A stretch of 64,000 nucleotides of DNA from Bacillus haynesii (GTDB lineage Bacteria; Bacillota; Bacilli; Bacillales; Bacillaceae): NCBI RefSeq assembly GCF_001969855.1, contig NZ_MRBL01000003.1:337979-401978 (forward strand), read 5' to 3'. How positions within the stretch are numbered: the first letter of the stretch is position 1; the number at the start of each line of letters is the position of its first letter. Positions 16,523 to 26,465 of the stretch are shown one piece after another. The notes beneath the pieces were generated by a model. That model was not told where the DNA came from. It worked only from the letters and a program-made list of their open reading frames with translations, and did no database searches. The position numbers were made by a program, and so were the translations under genes.

Positions 16523-19500
16523 ATGAGTCTGTTATGGATTTTTTATCATAAAAACTATCAAAAAATAAAACTGGATGATCAGAACAGCCGCACGCTCACA
16601 ATCGGGCCGGATTTGAAACATTCTGTCACGATCAAGCATTTTTCGTTTGAAAAAGGCCCGGTGATACTGGAAAAGCAGAAGGACTCAGACGCTTTCAACG
16701 TGCAGCTGGGAGGGGAGGCTGTCTCTTCTTTAAAGCTTGGCGGAAAGGCGTCCGTCCAAAGCGGCGCTGAACAGCTGACGCTCTTTTTAGCCGAAGAATC
16801 CGACAGCGTTCCCGCCTACTATTTGGGGGAGAGACAGGAAGTCGTCATTTCTTCCCTCGATCAAGAAGCGGATGTTAATTTCAATGAAACGGATTCATTC
16901 TTTGGAGAAAAAGGTACGTTCTCCTTCATCCGCCTCGACGGGCGATGGAATGTCCTGCCGAACGGCGCCAAAATTTATTTGAACGGAGAAGAAGTGTCCG
17001 ACCCGGTCTCTGTGCAAAATGGAGACGAAATCGCATTTGGACTGAATATTCTTCGCATCGTTGAAGATGATCTCTTGGAAATCGAAGGGTTCGGGCAGTA
17101 TGATACGTCTTTGGAGAACATTCTCAAGCCGAGCTCCGAGACAAAAAATAAATATCCGCAATACCGTAGGCCGCCGAGAATGATTTACGATCTGCCGGAT
17201 GAAAAGATATCTTTCAGCTTCCCGGCACAGGAAAGCGACGGAGACAACAGAGGCTTATGGCTGATGATTCTGCCTCCGCTCGTCATGCTGCTCGTCATGG
17301 GGATCGTGGCGCTCATTCAGCCGCGGGGGATCTTTATCATCGTCTCCCTTGCGATGTTTATGATGACGCTGATTACGTCAACTGTGCAGTACTTCCGCGA
17401 CAAAAATCAGCGTAAAAAAAGAGAAGAAAAAAGAGAGCGGGTCTACACCCTTTACCTTGAAAACAAAAAGAAAGAGCTGCATGAACTTGCGGAAAGACAA
17501 AAGTTCGTCCTTGATTTCCATTTTCCTACATTTGAGAGAATGAAATATTTAACAAAGGAGATCAGCGGACGAATTTGGGAAAAATCGATTGAAAGCGCCG
17601 ATTTTCTGCAAATCCGCCTTGGAACGGGAAACGTTGCATCTTCGTACCAAATCAATTTGAACGGCGGAGATTTGGCCAACCGTGATACAGACCATCTCCT
17701 CGAACAGACGCAAAAAATGGAAGAGGTCTACAGAGAGCTGAAAAATGCGCCGATCACCGTGAATCTCGCCGAAGGCCCGATGGGCGTCGTCGGAAAATTG
17801 TCCGTCGTCAAAAATGAAATTCATCAGCTTGTCGGCCAGCTCGCATTTTTCCACAGCTATCATGATTTGCGCTTTGTCTTCATTTTTGACGAAGCCGAGT
17901 ATCAAGAATGGGAATGGATGAAGTGGCTCCCGCATTTTCAAATGCCTCATATTTATGCGAAAGGGTTTATTTACAACGAACAGACGAGAGATCAGCTCCT
18001 TTCAAGCATATATGAAATTTTGAGAGAACGGGATTTAGATGAAAACAAAAAGAAAACATTGTATAAGCCGCACTTTGTGTTTATCATCACAAATCAGCAG
18101 CTCATCGCAGAACACGTCATTTTAGAATATTTGGAAGGCAAGCAGAAAAACCTCGGAGTGTCGACAATCGTGGCGGCAGAGACGAAAGAAAGCCTGTCCG
18201 AAAACATTCATACCCTTGTTCGTTATATTACTGAACAAGAAGGCGACATTCTGATCAAGCAAAAGAAAGCCGTCCAGATCCCGTTTGAGCTGGATCACCA
18301 CAACAGGGAAGACAACGAACTGTTTTCCCGGACGCTGAGAACGCTTGACCATCAGACTGGCATGACGAATTCAATTCCTGATACTGTATCGTTTCTCGAA
18401 CTGTTCCAAGTGAAGGAAGTCGATGACATCGGAATCGGTCAAAAATGGACGACAAGCGAATCAGCCAAATCTTTGGCCGTGCCGATCGGCTATAAAGGAA
18501 AAGACGACATCGTTTATTTAAATCTTCACGAAAAAGCGCACGGCCCCCACGGGCTGCTTGCCGGAACGACCGGTTCGGGTAAAAGTGAATTTTTGCAGAC
18601 TTATATTTTGTCTTTGGCCGTTCACTTCCACCCGCATGAAGTCGCATTTTTGTTAATCGACTATAAAGGGGGCGGAATGGCGCAGCCGTTCCGGAACATT
18701 CCGCATTTGCTCGGAACGATTACTAACATTGAAGGCAGCAAGAACTTCAGCAACCGGGCGCTTGCGTCCATTAAGAGCGAGCTGAAGAAAAGGCAGCGGC
18801 TCTTTGATCAGTACAAAGTCAACCATATCAATGACTATACAAAGCTTTACAAACAGAAAAAAGCGAAAACGGCGATGCCGCACCTGTTCTTAATTTCAGA
18901 CGAATTTGCCGAGCTGAAAAGCGAAGAACCGGAATTTATCCGCGAGCTTGTCAGCGCGGCAAGGATCGGCCGAAGCCTCGGGGTGCACTTAATCTTGGCG
19001 ACGCAAAAACCGGGCGGCATCATCGATGACCAGATTTGGAGCAACTCCAGATTCAAGGTTGCCTTGAAGGTGCAGGATGCGAATGACAGTAAGGAAATCC
19101 TTAAAAACGGGGATGCGGCTACCATCACGGTAACGGGCCGCGGTTATTTGCAAGTCGGCAACAATGAGGTGTATGAACTGTTCCAGTCTGCATGGAGCGG
19201 CGCCCCTTACATGGAGGACGGCTACGGCACAGAGGATGAAGTGGCGATCGTCACAGACACCGGATTAATTCCTTTGTCAGACGTTGATGCCGATCATACT
19301 GCGAAAAAAGAGGCCGTGACGGAAATTTCCGCCGTCGTCGAACAAATTGAACGGATTCAAGCGGAAATGGGAATCGAGAAGCTTCCGAGCCCTTGGCTGC
19401 CGCCGCTTGAAGAGCGCATACCGAAAACGCGCTACCCGTCGGAGGAAGCGGATGCCTTTAACTTTGCCTATATCGACGAACCTGAAAAGCAAAGCCAGGA

Positions 19501-21007
19501 GCCGATCAGCTATCGCATGATGGAAGACGGCAATATCGGCATCGTCGGCTCGTCAGGCTACGGAAAATCCCTGACCGCCACGACGTTCATGATGAGCTTT
19601 GCCGAACAATATACGCCGGAAGAATTGCACTACTACATTTTCGACTTTGGCAACGGAACGCTGCTTCCGCTTGCAAGGCTTCCGCACACCGCGGATTATT
19701 TCCTGATGGACCAAACGAGAAAAATCGAGAAATTTATGGTCCGGATCAAGGCGGAAATCGAGCACCGGAAAAATCTCTTCCGTGCAAAAGAAATCAGCCA
19801 TATCAAGATGTACAATGCGCTGGATGAGGAAAAGCTGCCGTTTATTTTCATAACGGTGGATAACTTTGACATCATTAAAGACGAAATGCATGAACTCGAA
19901 AGCGAATTTATCCAGTTTTCACGGGACGGCCAGTCGCTTGGAATTTATTTAATCCTGACCGCGACAAGGGTCAATGCGATCAGACAGTCGCTCCTGAACA
20001 ACCTGAAAACGAGGGTTGTCCACTATCTGATGGATCAGTCTGAAGCATATTCGATTATCGGAAGGCCGGAATTCAGCCTTGAACCGATCCCTGGACGCGT
20101 CATTATCAATAAAGAAAACCAATACTTCGCACAAATGTTTATGCCTGTGGAAGCCGACAACGATATCGAGCTGTTTGAAGGGATCAAAGCCGACATTCAG
20201 GCGATCGCAGAACGCTCGGAAGGCATGAGAAAGCCGGCGCCTGTGCCGATGCTGCCGCTCGAGCTTTCCGTCACACAGTTTGTGAGAGATTATCCGCTTC
20301 AGCCTGAAAGAGGCCTTATTCCAATGGGGCTCGATGAAGAATCTGTCGAACCTGTATACTTTAACCTTGAGAAAAACAAGCACTGCCTCATCATGGGGCA
20401 GACACAGCGCGGAAAAACAAACGTCATCAAGATCATGCTCGAGCATCTGCTTGACCATGATACGAAAAAAATTGCCGTGTTTGATTCGATAGACAGAGGG
20501 CTTTCTCAGTATGCGACAGAGGATCAAATCAGCTATCTTGAAACAAAAGACGACATTATGCTCTGGCTGGCTGAGACGGAAGAAATTTGCCGGACAAGGG
20601 AAGCGATGTATTTGGAAGCCGTTAAACAAGGCGAAATCGCCAACCTTGATTTTTCACCGATGGTCTTTATCGTCGACGGACTTTCACGCTTCCAGCAGAC
20701 GATCGACGCATCGATTCAAGACAAAATGGCGATGTTCATGAAGTCTTACGCTCATTTAGGTTTCCACTTTATACCTGCCGGCAACCACAGCGAGTTCACA
20801 AAAGGCTATGATTCGCTGACAAGCGAAGTCAAGCAGGTCAGACACGCGATGCTATTAATGAAAAAATCCGAGCAGAACTTGATTCAGCTCCCATATGAAC
20901 GTCAGGAGCCGGAAATTCTGCCGGGCTTTGGCTATATCGTTGAAAACGGCAAAGAGAGGAAAATTCAAATTCCTTTATGTGCTGTAGAAAGGAAGAAAAC
21001 GAAATGA
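16523..21007 (+). CDS. yukB: YukB (EssC), FtsK/SpoIIIE ATPase of the type VII secretion system
   Basis: A 1494-residue motor of the secretion system. The N-terminal third has FHA-like domains (about 1-190), two membrane helices lie near 243-290, and three FtsK-like ATPase domains follow. P-loops are visible as GTTGSGKS (about 681), GSSGYGKS (about 1009) and GQTQRGKT (about 1292). The first domain also has the Walker B-like LFLISDEFAEL. Length equals B. subtilis YukB (YukBA fused). The ATG at 16523 has AGGAGGCGGAG upstream. Its stop overlaps the yueB start as ATGA, so translation is coupled. Confidence 0.95.
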   Translation: MSLLWIFYHKNYQKIKLDDQNSRTLTIGPDLKHSVTIKHFSFEKGPVILEKQKDSDAFNVQLGGEAVSSLKLGGKASVQSGAEQLTLFLAEESDSVPAYYLGERQEVVISSLDQEADVNFNETDSFFGEKGTFSFIRLDGRWNVLPNGAKIYLNGEEVSDPVSVQNGDEIAFGLNILRIVEDDLLEIEGFGQYDTSLENILKPSSETKNKYPQYRRPPRMIYDLPDEKISFSFPAQESDGDNRGLWLMILPPLVMLLVMGIVALIQPRGIFIIVSLAMFMMTLITSTVQYFRDKNQRKKREEKRERVYTLYLENKKKELHELAERQKFVLDFHFPTFERMKYLTKEISGRIWEKSIESADFLQIRLGTGNVASSYQINLNGGDLANRDTDHLLEQTQKMEEVYRELKNAPITVNLAEGPMGVVGKLSVVKNEIHQLVGQLAFFHSYHDLRFVFIFDEAEYQEWEWMKWLPHFQMPHIYAKGFIYNEQTRDQLLSSIYEILRERDLDENKKKTLYKPHFVFIITNQQLIAEHVILEYLEGKQKNLGVSTIVAAETKESLSENIHTLVRYITEQEGDILIKQKKAVQIPFELDHHNREDNELFSRTLRTLDHQTGMTNSIPDTVSFLELFQVKEVDDIGIGQKWTTSESAKSLAVPIGYKGKDDIVYLNLHEKAHGPHGLLAGTTGSGKSEFLQTYILSLAVHFHPHEVAFLLIDYKGGGMAQPFRNIPHLLGTITNIEGSKNFSNRALASIKSELKKRQRLFDQYKVNHINDYTKLYKQKKAKTAMPHLFLISDEFAELKSEEPEFIRELVSAARIGRSLGVHLILATQKPGGIIDDQIWSNSRFKVALKVQDANDSKEILKNGDAATITVTGRGYLQVGNNEVYELFQSAWSGAPYMEDGYGTEDEVAIVTDTGLIPLSDVDADHTAKKEAVTEISAVVEQIERIQAEMGIEKLPSPWLPPLEERIPKTRYPSEEADAFNFAYIDEPEKQSQEPISYRMMEDGNIGIVGSSGYGKSLTATTFMMSFAEQYTPEELHYYIFDFGNGTLLPLARLPHTADYFLMDQTRKIEKFMVRIKAEIEHRKNLFRAKEISHIKMYNALDEEKLPFIFITVDNFDIIKDEMHELESEFIQFSRDGQSLGIYLILTATRVNAIRQSLLNNLKTRVVHYLMDQSEAYSIIGRPEFSLEPIPGRVIINKENQYFAQMFMPVEADNDIELFEGIKADIQAIAERSEGMRKPAPVPMLPLELSVTQFVRDYPLQPERGLIPMGLDEESVEPVYFNLEKNKHCLIMGQTQRGKTNVIKIMLEHLLDHDTKKIAVFDSIDRGLSQYATEDQISYLETKDDIMLWLAETEEICRTREAMYLEAVKQGEIANLDFSPMVFIVDGLSRFQQTIDASIQDKMAMFMKSYAHLGFHFIPAGNHSEFTKGYDSLTSEVKQVRHAMLLMKKSEQNLIQLPYERQEPEILPGFGYIVENGKERKIQIPLCAVERKKTK

Positions 21008-24000
21008 CGGAACAACAAAAAAGCACGCTGAAAATTATCAGCGCCATCGTCACGATCATCTTGCTGCCCGTCTTGTTCTTTCATTTCATCGGTGAGAACC
21101 CGACGAAAAAGGTATCGAACGCGACAAGGGAAATCGCCGTTGTCAATGAGGATACCGGGATTTTGAAAGATGACGGAACCATTGATCAAGAGGCGCTGCT
21201 GGGGAACGAAATCTCGGCTTCCCTAGTTGACCGTCCGGACTATAAATGGACGGTCGTCAACCGGAGCGCAGCAGAAAGCGGACTTTCGGAGAAGCAATAC
21301 GATGCAATTGTCTACATTCCGTCGGACTTTTCGCAAAACATTTTAAGCTACAACCATGAGCGTCCGCAAAAAGCGGAGCTGGAATTTAAAATTCAGGACC
21401 AGCTTGACGCCGTCAACAAGGAAAAAGTCCAGCGCGAGCTTCAGGACGCGCAAAAAACGGTGAGCAAAAAAATGTCTTCCCTGTACTGGCGCTTTGTCAA
21501 ACAGGGAGTCAAAAAGGTCAGAAAAGAGTTTGACAGCATCGTAAACAAAGAATCAGAGTTCCAAAACGCGATGTACAATTTCTACAAGCCGAGCTCCAAC
21601 AATTTAGCGGGCGAAGTAGAGAGACAAAAAGAGATGATCGACAGACTGAAAGAGTCGATCAATGAAACAGAAGGCACATCAAAAGAGCGCAACGCAAGCG
21701 TCGAAGAATCCAAAAAACAACTGGACAGCTTCGTCGACAACGTCAATCAGTACAAACAGTATCAAGAGAAGCAGTCGGAACTGCTCCAGGCTGCACAAGC
21801 GGACAGTGAAGGCCAGATCCAAGACGGCCTTACGGTGATTAAGGAAAAGCAGTCCATCGCGACGAGCCGTTTCAACGAACAAATGAGCGGCATGGCCGCT
21901 TCGTTCAACGGTTTGCAAAATCAATTCAGCCTGACTGCGAACTCTTTTCAAAACCTGCAAACGACGCGGGAGGATCAGGTACCTTTACAATTTAATGGGA
22001 TTGACAGGATTCAGAATGAGTTGATCGATGATTATCAGGCCCAAACGAGAAGCTATAATCTGAGCCAGCTGCAACCTATATTGATAGATAAACGTTCAAA
22101 ATTAACCGTTACATCAGAAGATCCAGGCACTACAGATCCTGGTGATGATCAAGATAACGATGATGAAGATCAAAATGACGACGAAGAACAGCCGAAAGAT
22201 TTAAAAATCGATCTTCAAGAACAGCAAGATGAATTGAAGAGCATTGCGGCTGATCTTAAAGAATTATCGGACGGGCTAAAGGATTCCTCAGGGAATGATG
22301 GCGACAATTCAGGAGATAAAGACCCATCTGCCGGAGAGCCGAATCAGGATCAAAATCAAGACCCATCTGCTGAAGAGCCGAATCCAGATCAGAGTCAAGG
22401 TGAAACCGGGGAAAACGGTCAGCAGGACGGTTCAACTTCTGCAGATGAGACAGGTGACCAGGTAACGGGCGAAGACGGTCAAACGGAGAATCCGGGAGAT
22501 GAGCCTGAAGACGAAATTGCCAAGTTAAAAGCACAGCTCAATGAAGCCGCCGCTAGAATTGAAAAGGTGGAAGCAGATCTTCGTGAAAAACAGGAAACGC
22601 ATAATGAAGAGCTGAAAAAACAGCTGGAAAAGTTTGATGATAAAGTCGCTGAATTAACGAATACGATTCAAGACTTAAATCAAAATGTCGACAAGCTGAA
22701 CAAGAGGATTACAAAGCTTGAAGAGAGCCAGAATGAAGATTTTAAGACCATTTACAGTCAAATCGAAACGCTTGAAAACGAGATATTAAGCTACCCGATG
22801 GGTGCTGAGAGAAAAGAAAAATTAAAAGAGGCTTTTGCTTCTGAAATCAATACAAGAGATGTCCGAGATCTTCTCAGGTATCATAATACGTTGTCAGTAT
22901 ATAGAACAACGCTATACGGATCAGTAGATTATTCAATTAAGAGCAATGTCATCTCCGCGAAAAGAGACAGCGTGGATACCGTCCTTAAAATCGGTGAAAC
23001 CGAAGCGGAAAAATGGAGCAATTTAAAAAATAACATGCTGTCTACAAACGAAGACATTGAAAATTACACAACAGACATGACCGATTTCGTCAAAAGCTAC
23101 GGCGATTTCATTAATGAGAAGCAGACTGACGTGCTAAATGAGCTCAGCACGATTTCAGAACGAGCAAATGCCGTATCTGAACAGCTGCGCAATCCGGAAG
23201 GCGCCGGAACAGCGGTCATGCAAGGAGACGCGACTGATGGAACGATGGTTATCAGCATGCAGGATACGCTTGGAAATGACATTTTGCAGCTGTCTAACAT
23301 GCTCGGTTCCTTGTCGGAAACGCAATCAGGCGTCATCGAGTACACAGGCAATATTCAGGAAAGTGTAAACGATGTTCAGAAAAAAGCGGATACCCTGAAT
23401 TCAAACTGGGGCCAAAATGTCGCGACGACAAAGCTTATCCGCGGAGACGTGTACGGCATTCTCGGAAATGCGTTCGGTGGAAACGACGGATATGTATACG
23501 ATCATCTGGCAAGTCCGGTGAAAATCAGCGGGGATGTTCCAGAGTCAAAAGCGCAGAACGTACCGCCGGTCGTCATTCTCGTAATTGTGATGCTTTCCAG
23601 CTTGCTGATCGGATATTTCAGCCACCATTATCAAAATGCTCCGCTCTTAGTCAGGGGCGCACTGTTCGGCATTTTGAATATCATTGTCGGACTGATGATC
23701 AGCCTGTTCGGTTTGAACATTTACTCACTCGCAGACGATCAAGCCGTCATGTGGTCGGTCTTTACGATCTTGCTGCTGGTCGCAAGTTCAGCCATTATCC
23801 GGACGGCGTTTATGCTGGGGTCGATCGCAGGCGGAATCGCAACAGCCGCTATGGTGCTGTTCTATGTAGCGCCGCTGCTTGACTTGGCGATGCCGAACTT
23901 CAGCTTTAACAATCCGGTATCAACCGTATATATGTCGATTCAGTACGGAACTGGAAGCCAGTTTGCACTCGGAATCGGAGCATTAATTTTAATCACGATC

Positions 24001-24078
24001 ATCGCAATTGCTGTTCCTTTTATTGTCGATTTTGCAAAATCAAGAGCAGAAGAAAGCGAGACTGACCATGATGCTTAA
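21004..24078 (+). CDS. yueB: YueB (EsaA-like), type VII component and putative phage receptor
   Basis: A 1024-residue membrane protein; B. subtilis YueB (1076 residues) is the receptor for phage SPP1 and is needed for type VII secretion. One N-terminal helix (about 12-30), a long extracellular coiled-coil ectodomain, and five or six C-terminal helices (about 855-1010) are seen. The ectodomain holds an unusual acidic stretch (about 370-506) rich in Asp, Glu, Gln, Gly and Pro, with two 13-residue repeats beginning DPSA. DNA from about 22,000 to 22,900 is more AT-rich than its flanks. The ATG at 21004 overlaps the yukB stop. Confidence 0.93.
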   Translation: MTEQQKSTLKIISAIVTIILLPVLFFHFIGENPTKKVSNATREIAVVNEDTGILKDDGTIDQEALLGNEISASLVDRPDYKWTVVNRSAAESGLSEKQYDAIVYIPSDFSQNILSYNHERPQKAELEFKIQDQLDAVNKEKVQRELQDAQKTVSKKMSSLYWRFVKQGVKKVRKEFDSIVNKESEFQNAMYNFYKPSSNNLAGEVERQKEMIDRLKESINETEGTSKERNASVEESKKQLDSFVDNVNQYKQYQEKQSELLQAAQADSEGQIQDGLTVIKEKQSIATSRFNEQMSGMAASFNGLQNQFSLTANSFQNLQTTREDQVPLQFNGIDRIQNELIDDYQAQTRSYNLSQLQPILIDKRSKLTVTSEDPGTTDPGDDQDNDDEDQNDDEEQPKDLKIDLQEQQDELKSIAADLKELSDGLKDSSGNDGDNSGDKDPSAGEPNQDQNQDPSAEEPNPDQSQGETGENGQQDGSTSADETGDQVTGEDGQTENPGDEPEDEIAKLKAQLNEAAARIEKVEADLREKQETHNEELKKQLEKFDDKVAELTNTIQDLNQNVDKLNKRITKLEESQNEDFKTIYSQIETLENEILSYPMGAERKEKLKEAFASEINTRDVRDLLRYHNTLSVYRTTLYGSVDYSIKSNVISAKRDSVDTVLKIGETEAEKWSNLKNNMLSTNEDIENYTTDMTDFVKSYGDFINEKQTDVLNELSTISERANAVSEQLRNPEGAGTAVMQGDATDGTMVISMQDTLGNDILQLSNMLGSLSETQSGVIEYTGNIQESVNDVQKKADTLNSNWGQNVATTKLIRGDVYGILGNAFGGNDGYVYDHLASPVKISGDVPESKAQNVPPVVILVIVMLSSLLIGYFSHHYQNAPLLVRGALFGILNIIVGLMISLFGLNIYSLADDQAVMWSVFTILLLVASSAIIRTAFMLGSIAGGIATAAMVLFYVAPLLDLAMPNFSFNNPVSTVYMSIQYGTGSQFALGIGALILITIIAIAVPFIVDFAKSRAEESETDHDA
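22321..22398 (+). repeat. Tandem 39-base repeat inside yueB
   Basis: Two adjacent 39-base units (22321-22359 and 22360-22398), 33 of 39 positions alike, encoding DPSAGEPNQDQNQ and DPSAEEPNPDQSQ. The unit length keeps frame, so copy number could vary between strains. Confidence 0.85.
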
Positions 24079-24556
24079 TGCGAAATGGGGAAAGAAGGGG
24101 ATCATGGCAGTCATGCTCTCCTTCTTTCTTTTCACTCCAATCGTGAAGGCGGACGAAACTGATAAAGTCGATGTAAAGCCAAACGAGTATGAAAAGCAGG
24201 ATATTAAAATCGAGACGGACTACCTACAGGAAGAAGAGACGGAATACAAAGAGGAAATATCAATTCCAGAAGAACTGAAGGAATTCTCATTTACAGATTC
24301 GAAAAAAGAAGATGCCATCGAAAAGCTGAAAAGCCTGTCCGGAAGCTTCACGAATGAAAGCAATTCCGTGGCGTCAAAGCTGAAACAGCTTGACCTGTCA
24401 TTCTCGGCAAATCTGTCCTTATCGGGACGGGAAGATGACTCTGCGGAAAGCCGGCAATCCATCTTCCTGCCCATCTTGTACGGTCTGCTGATCCTCCTTT
24501 GCATCGCCGGTCTGTTCTTTTTGATTCCAAAAGTCAGCGGCCAGCAGAAGAAATAG
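24068..24556 (+). CDS. yueC: YueC (EssA-like), type VII secretion component
   Basis: A 162-residue protein with an N-terminal signal-like helix (about 10-28, ending VKA-DE), an acidic extracellular middle, and a C-terminal membrane helix (about 133-155, before PKVSGQQKK). This two-helix layout is that of EssA/YueC. It overlaps the yueB 3' end. Two adjacent ATG codons (24068 and 24071) can both serve as start; the ribosome site AGAAAG is modest, consistent with coupling to yueB. Confidence 0.88.
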   Translation: MMLNAKWGKKGIMAVMLSFFLFTPIVKADETDKVDVKPNEYEKQDIKIETDYLQEEETEYKEEISIPEELKEFSFTDSKKEDAIEKLKSLSGSFTNESNSVASKLKQLDLSFSANLSLSGREDDSAESRQSIFLPILYGLLILLCIAGLFFLIPKVSGQQKK

Positions 24557-24568
24557 GAGCGCTCAACA

Positions 24569-25024
24569 ATGAAAAGTCCGCGGTTCTATAAGGTGCTGTC
24601 CGCATGGTTAGCTTTTGCATTGACGGTGATTTGGTTATTAATACTTGTAGCAGTACACGGGCTGCTCATATTAGAATCCATTTTCTATTACATTGTGGTC
24701 ATCGGTACATTAGGCATCATTTTACTGATAAACCCATCGTTGAGGGAGGAACACGATCAGGCAATGGCGGACTTTGTCCACTACGGTTATGGCTTGCTAG
24801 GATCGGGTGTGGCACTCGCCATTATGATCTTTGCTTTGATTCGCGTTTTAAAAGGGAAATGCGGTCTATGGACGCAAGGTCTGCTTGTTTTGGGGGCCGC
24901 TCTTCAGCTTATTGTCTTCGAATGGTTCAGTTTACTGACGGCGATGTTTTACGTGCTCGCCGCGTTTCTTCCGGAACAGAAAACCGCAGCACTTGAGAAG
25001 CGGGCTGATGAATCAGTACAATAA
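24569..25024 (+). CDS. Unknown membrane protein in the type VII operon
   Basis: A 151-residue protein with about four helices (approximately 10-33, 36-54, 74-96 and 102-133) and a charged tail. I do not recognise it. It begins 12 bases after the yueC stop, its AGGAG ribosome site overlaps that stop, and its end abuts yueD, so it belongs to the operon. In B. subtilis, as I know the order, yueC is followed directly by yueD, so this is an additional gene. It could be a secretion accessory or simply a passenger; no motif decides. Confidence 0.8.
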   Translation: MKSPRFYKVLSAWLAFALTVIWLLILVAVHGLLILESIFYYIVVIGTLGIILLINPSLREEHDQAMADFVHYGYGLLGSGVALAIMIFALIRVLKGKCGLWTQGLLVLGAALQLIVFEWFSLLTAMFYVLAAFLPEQKTAALEKRADESVQ

Positions 25025-25044
25025 TGGATAAGGAGGGACGCCGT

Positions 25045-25776
25045 ATGCATTTATCCATTGTTACCGGAGCGTCAAAAGGGCTTGGCGCCGCGATTGCCGA
25101 AGGGCTTTTGCAAAAAGGCTATATAGTTCATGCTGTCTCAAGGACCAAGTCTGAAGTCAGTCATGACAGGCTGATCCAGCATGAGGCTGATCTGACGCAG
25201 CTCGCCGAAACAGAAAAGTGGTTTCGGCAATTCACAGAATCTGTCCAAGCCCGCGATTTTGCTTCGATCACCTTGATCAACAATGCGGGAATGGTAACGC
25301 CGATCAAGCGCGCCGGTGAAGCTGAATTGGAAGAACTGAGGCTGCATTATGACTTGAATTTGTTAGCGCCGGTGATTCTCAGCCAGATGTTTACCAAATG
25401 GCTCAAGCCATACAAAGGCAAAAAATCGATTGTCAATATATCATCGGGGGCGGCCAAAAACCCTTATAAAGGATGGAGCGCCTACTGCAGTTCAAAAGCG
25501 GGGCTCGATATGTTCACGAAAACATTCGGCTTTGAACAGGAAGATGAGTCTGATCCGGTGAAGATGATTTCTTTCTCACCGGGGATCATGGATACCGGCA
25601 TGCAAGAGGTTATCCGTTCATCATCGAAAAAAGACTTTCATGAAATTGAACGATTCAAAACTTATCAAACAGAAGGAAAGCTGAGAAGCACGCCTTATGT
25701 GGCCGGCGTTCTGCTCGACCTGCTTGAGACCGACTTTGAAAACGGCAGAGTGTATGATATTAAAGAGTTTTTGTGA
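25045..25776 (+). CDS. yueD: YueD, short-chain dehydrogenase (benzil reductase type)
   Basis: A 243-residue NADPH-dependent short-chain dehydrogenase. TGASKGLG at 7-14 binds the cofactor, NNAG is at about 86, and the catalytic Ser-Tyr-Lys set is seen in NISSG and YCSSKAG. B. subtilis YueD reduces benzil to (S)-benzoin in vitro; its natural substrate is unknown. AAGGAGGG precedes the ATG at 25045, and length equals the B. subtilis protein. Last gene of the type VII operon here, closed by a strong terminator. Confidence 0.92.
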   Translation: MHLSIVTGASKGLGAAIAEGLLQKGYIVHAVSRTKSEVSHDRLIQHEADLTQLAETEKWFRQFTESVQARDFASITLINNAGMVTPIKRAGEAELEELRLHYDLNLLAPVILSQMFTKWLKPYKGKKSIVNISSGAAKNPYKGWSAYCSSKAGLDMFTKTFGFEQEDESDPVKMISFSPGIMDTGMQEVIRSSSKKDFHEIERFKTYQTEGKLRSTPYVAGVLLDLLETDFENGRVYDIKEFL

Positions 25777-25784
25777 AAAATAAA

Positions 25785-25824
25785 AAAAACAAGCACATCA
25801 AATCGATTGTGCTTGTTTTTATTT
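25785..25824 (+). terminator. Terminator of the yuk/yue operon
   Basis: A 13-base stem AAAAACAAGCACA / TGTGCTTGTTTTT with a 10-base loop and T-rich tail. Confidence 0.9.
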
Positions 25825-25934
25825 TATCATTGCGTCAGCTCATATAGCGGAATTTTGAATATGATGTGTCAGATCAATTGAGATTTGCATGAAAATATGT
25901 TAGGATTCTAAAAATATATAAAGGAGGGGTTTAC

Positions 25935-26465
25935 ATGAGAAACGTAACATTAGTGGATGTATTCACCCATCCAATCGCACAAAAATATTTAACACGTTCC
26001 GGTGTAGCTCATGCCGTAGCCTGCGCTTACCACGCATACCGCCTGGCGGTGCGAGCTGGAGTAGATCCCGATATTGCGACAAAAGCGGCTTTGCTGCACG
26101 ATATCGGCCATTATGAATGGTATACCGACGGAGAATGGGATTATGAAAAATACAAGCAAAACGACATTCACGCGATAAAGGGAGCCGAGCGCGCCCACAA
26201 GCTTCTGATCCGTCTCGGCGAAGATCGGAAAGCGGCAAAAGAGATTGCTTTGGCGATTTTGCTTCATACGGATTCCTATTTGCCAGAAGGGGACCTCGAT
26301 AAAAACAAGCTACAGCAAATCGTCAAAAAAGCGGATGAGCTGGACGAAGAGCCGGGCGGAAACCACCATTACCGCAAAATCGATCATAAGCTGGCGCTTG
26401 AGAAAATCAGGAAGCTTGACCGCATGGTCGATGAATTCTTATCTCCCATGAAAAGAACGGTTTAA
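25935..26465 (+). CDS. yueE: YueE, HD-domain phosphohydrolase
   Basis: A 176-residue HD-superfamily protein. Metal ligands are visible: His in SGVAHAVACAYHAYR, the HD pair in LLHDIGHYEW (about 56), and further His and Asp in LLHTDS. HD proteins of this size are usually phosphohydrolases acting on nucleotides, but the substrate of YueE is unknown. AAAGGAGG precedes the ATG. Its stop codon overlaps, tail to tail, the stop codon of the lipase gene on the other strand, and no hairpin separates the two. Confidence 0.88.
   Translation: MRNVTLVDVFTHPIAQKYLTRSGVAHAVACAYHAYRLAVRAGVDPDIATKAALLHDIGHYEWYTDGEWDYEKYKQNDIHAIKGAERAHKLLIRLGEDRKAAKEIALAILLHTDSYLPEGDLDKNKLQQIVKKADELDEEPGGNHHYRKIDHKLALEKIRKLDRMVDEFLSPMKRTV

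Noticed and set aside
19949..20629. 226-codon open frame antisense to yukB
   Set aside because: It is a mirror of a GC-biased coding frame, has no ribosome site, and its product looks Arg/His/Phe-rich and non-protein-like.
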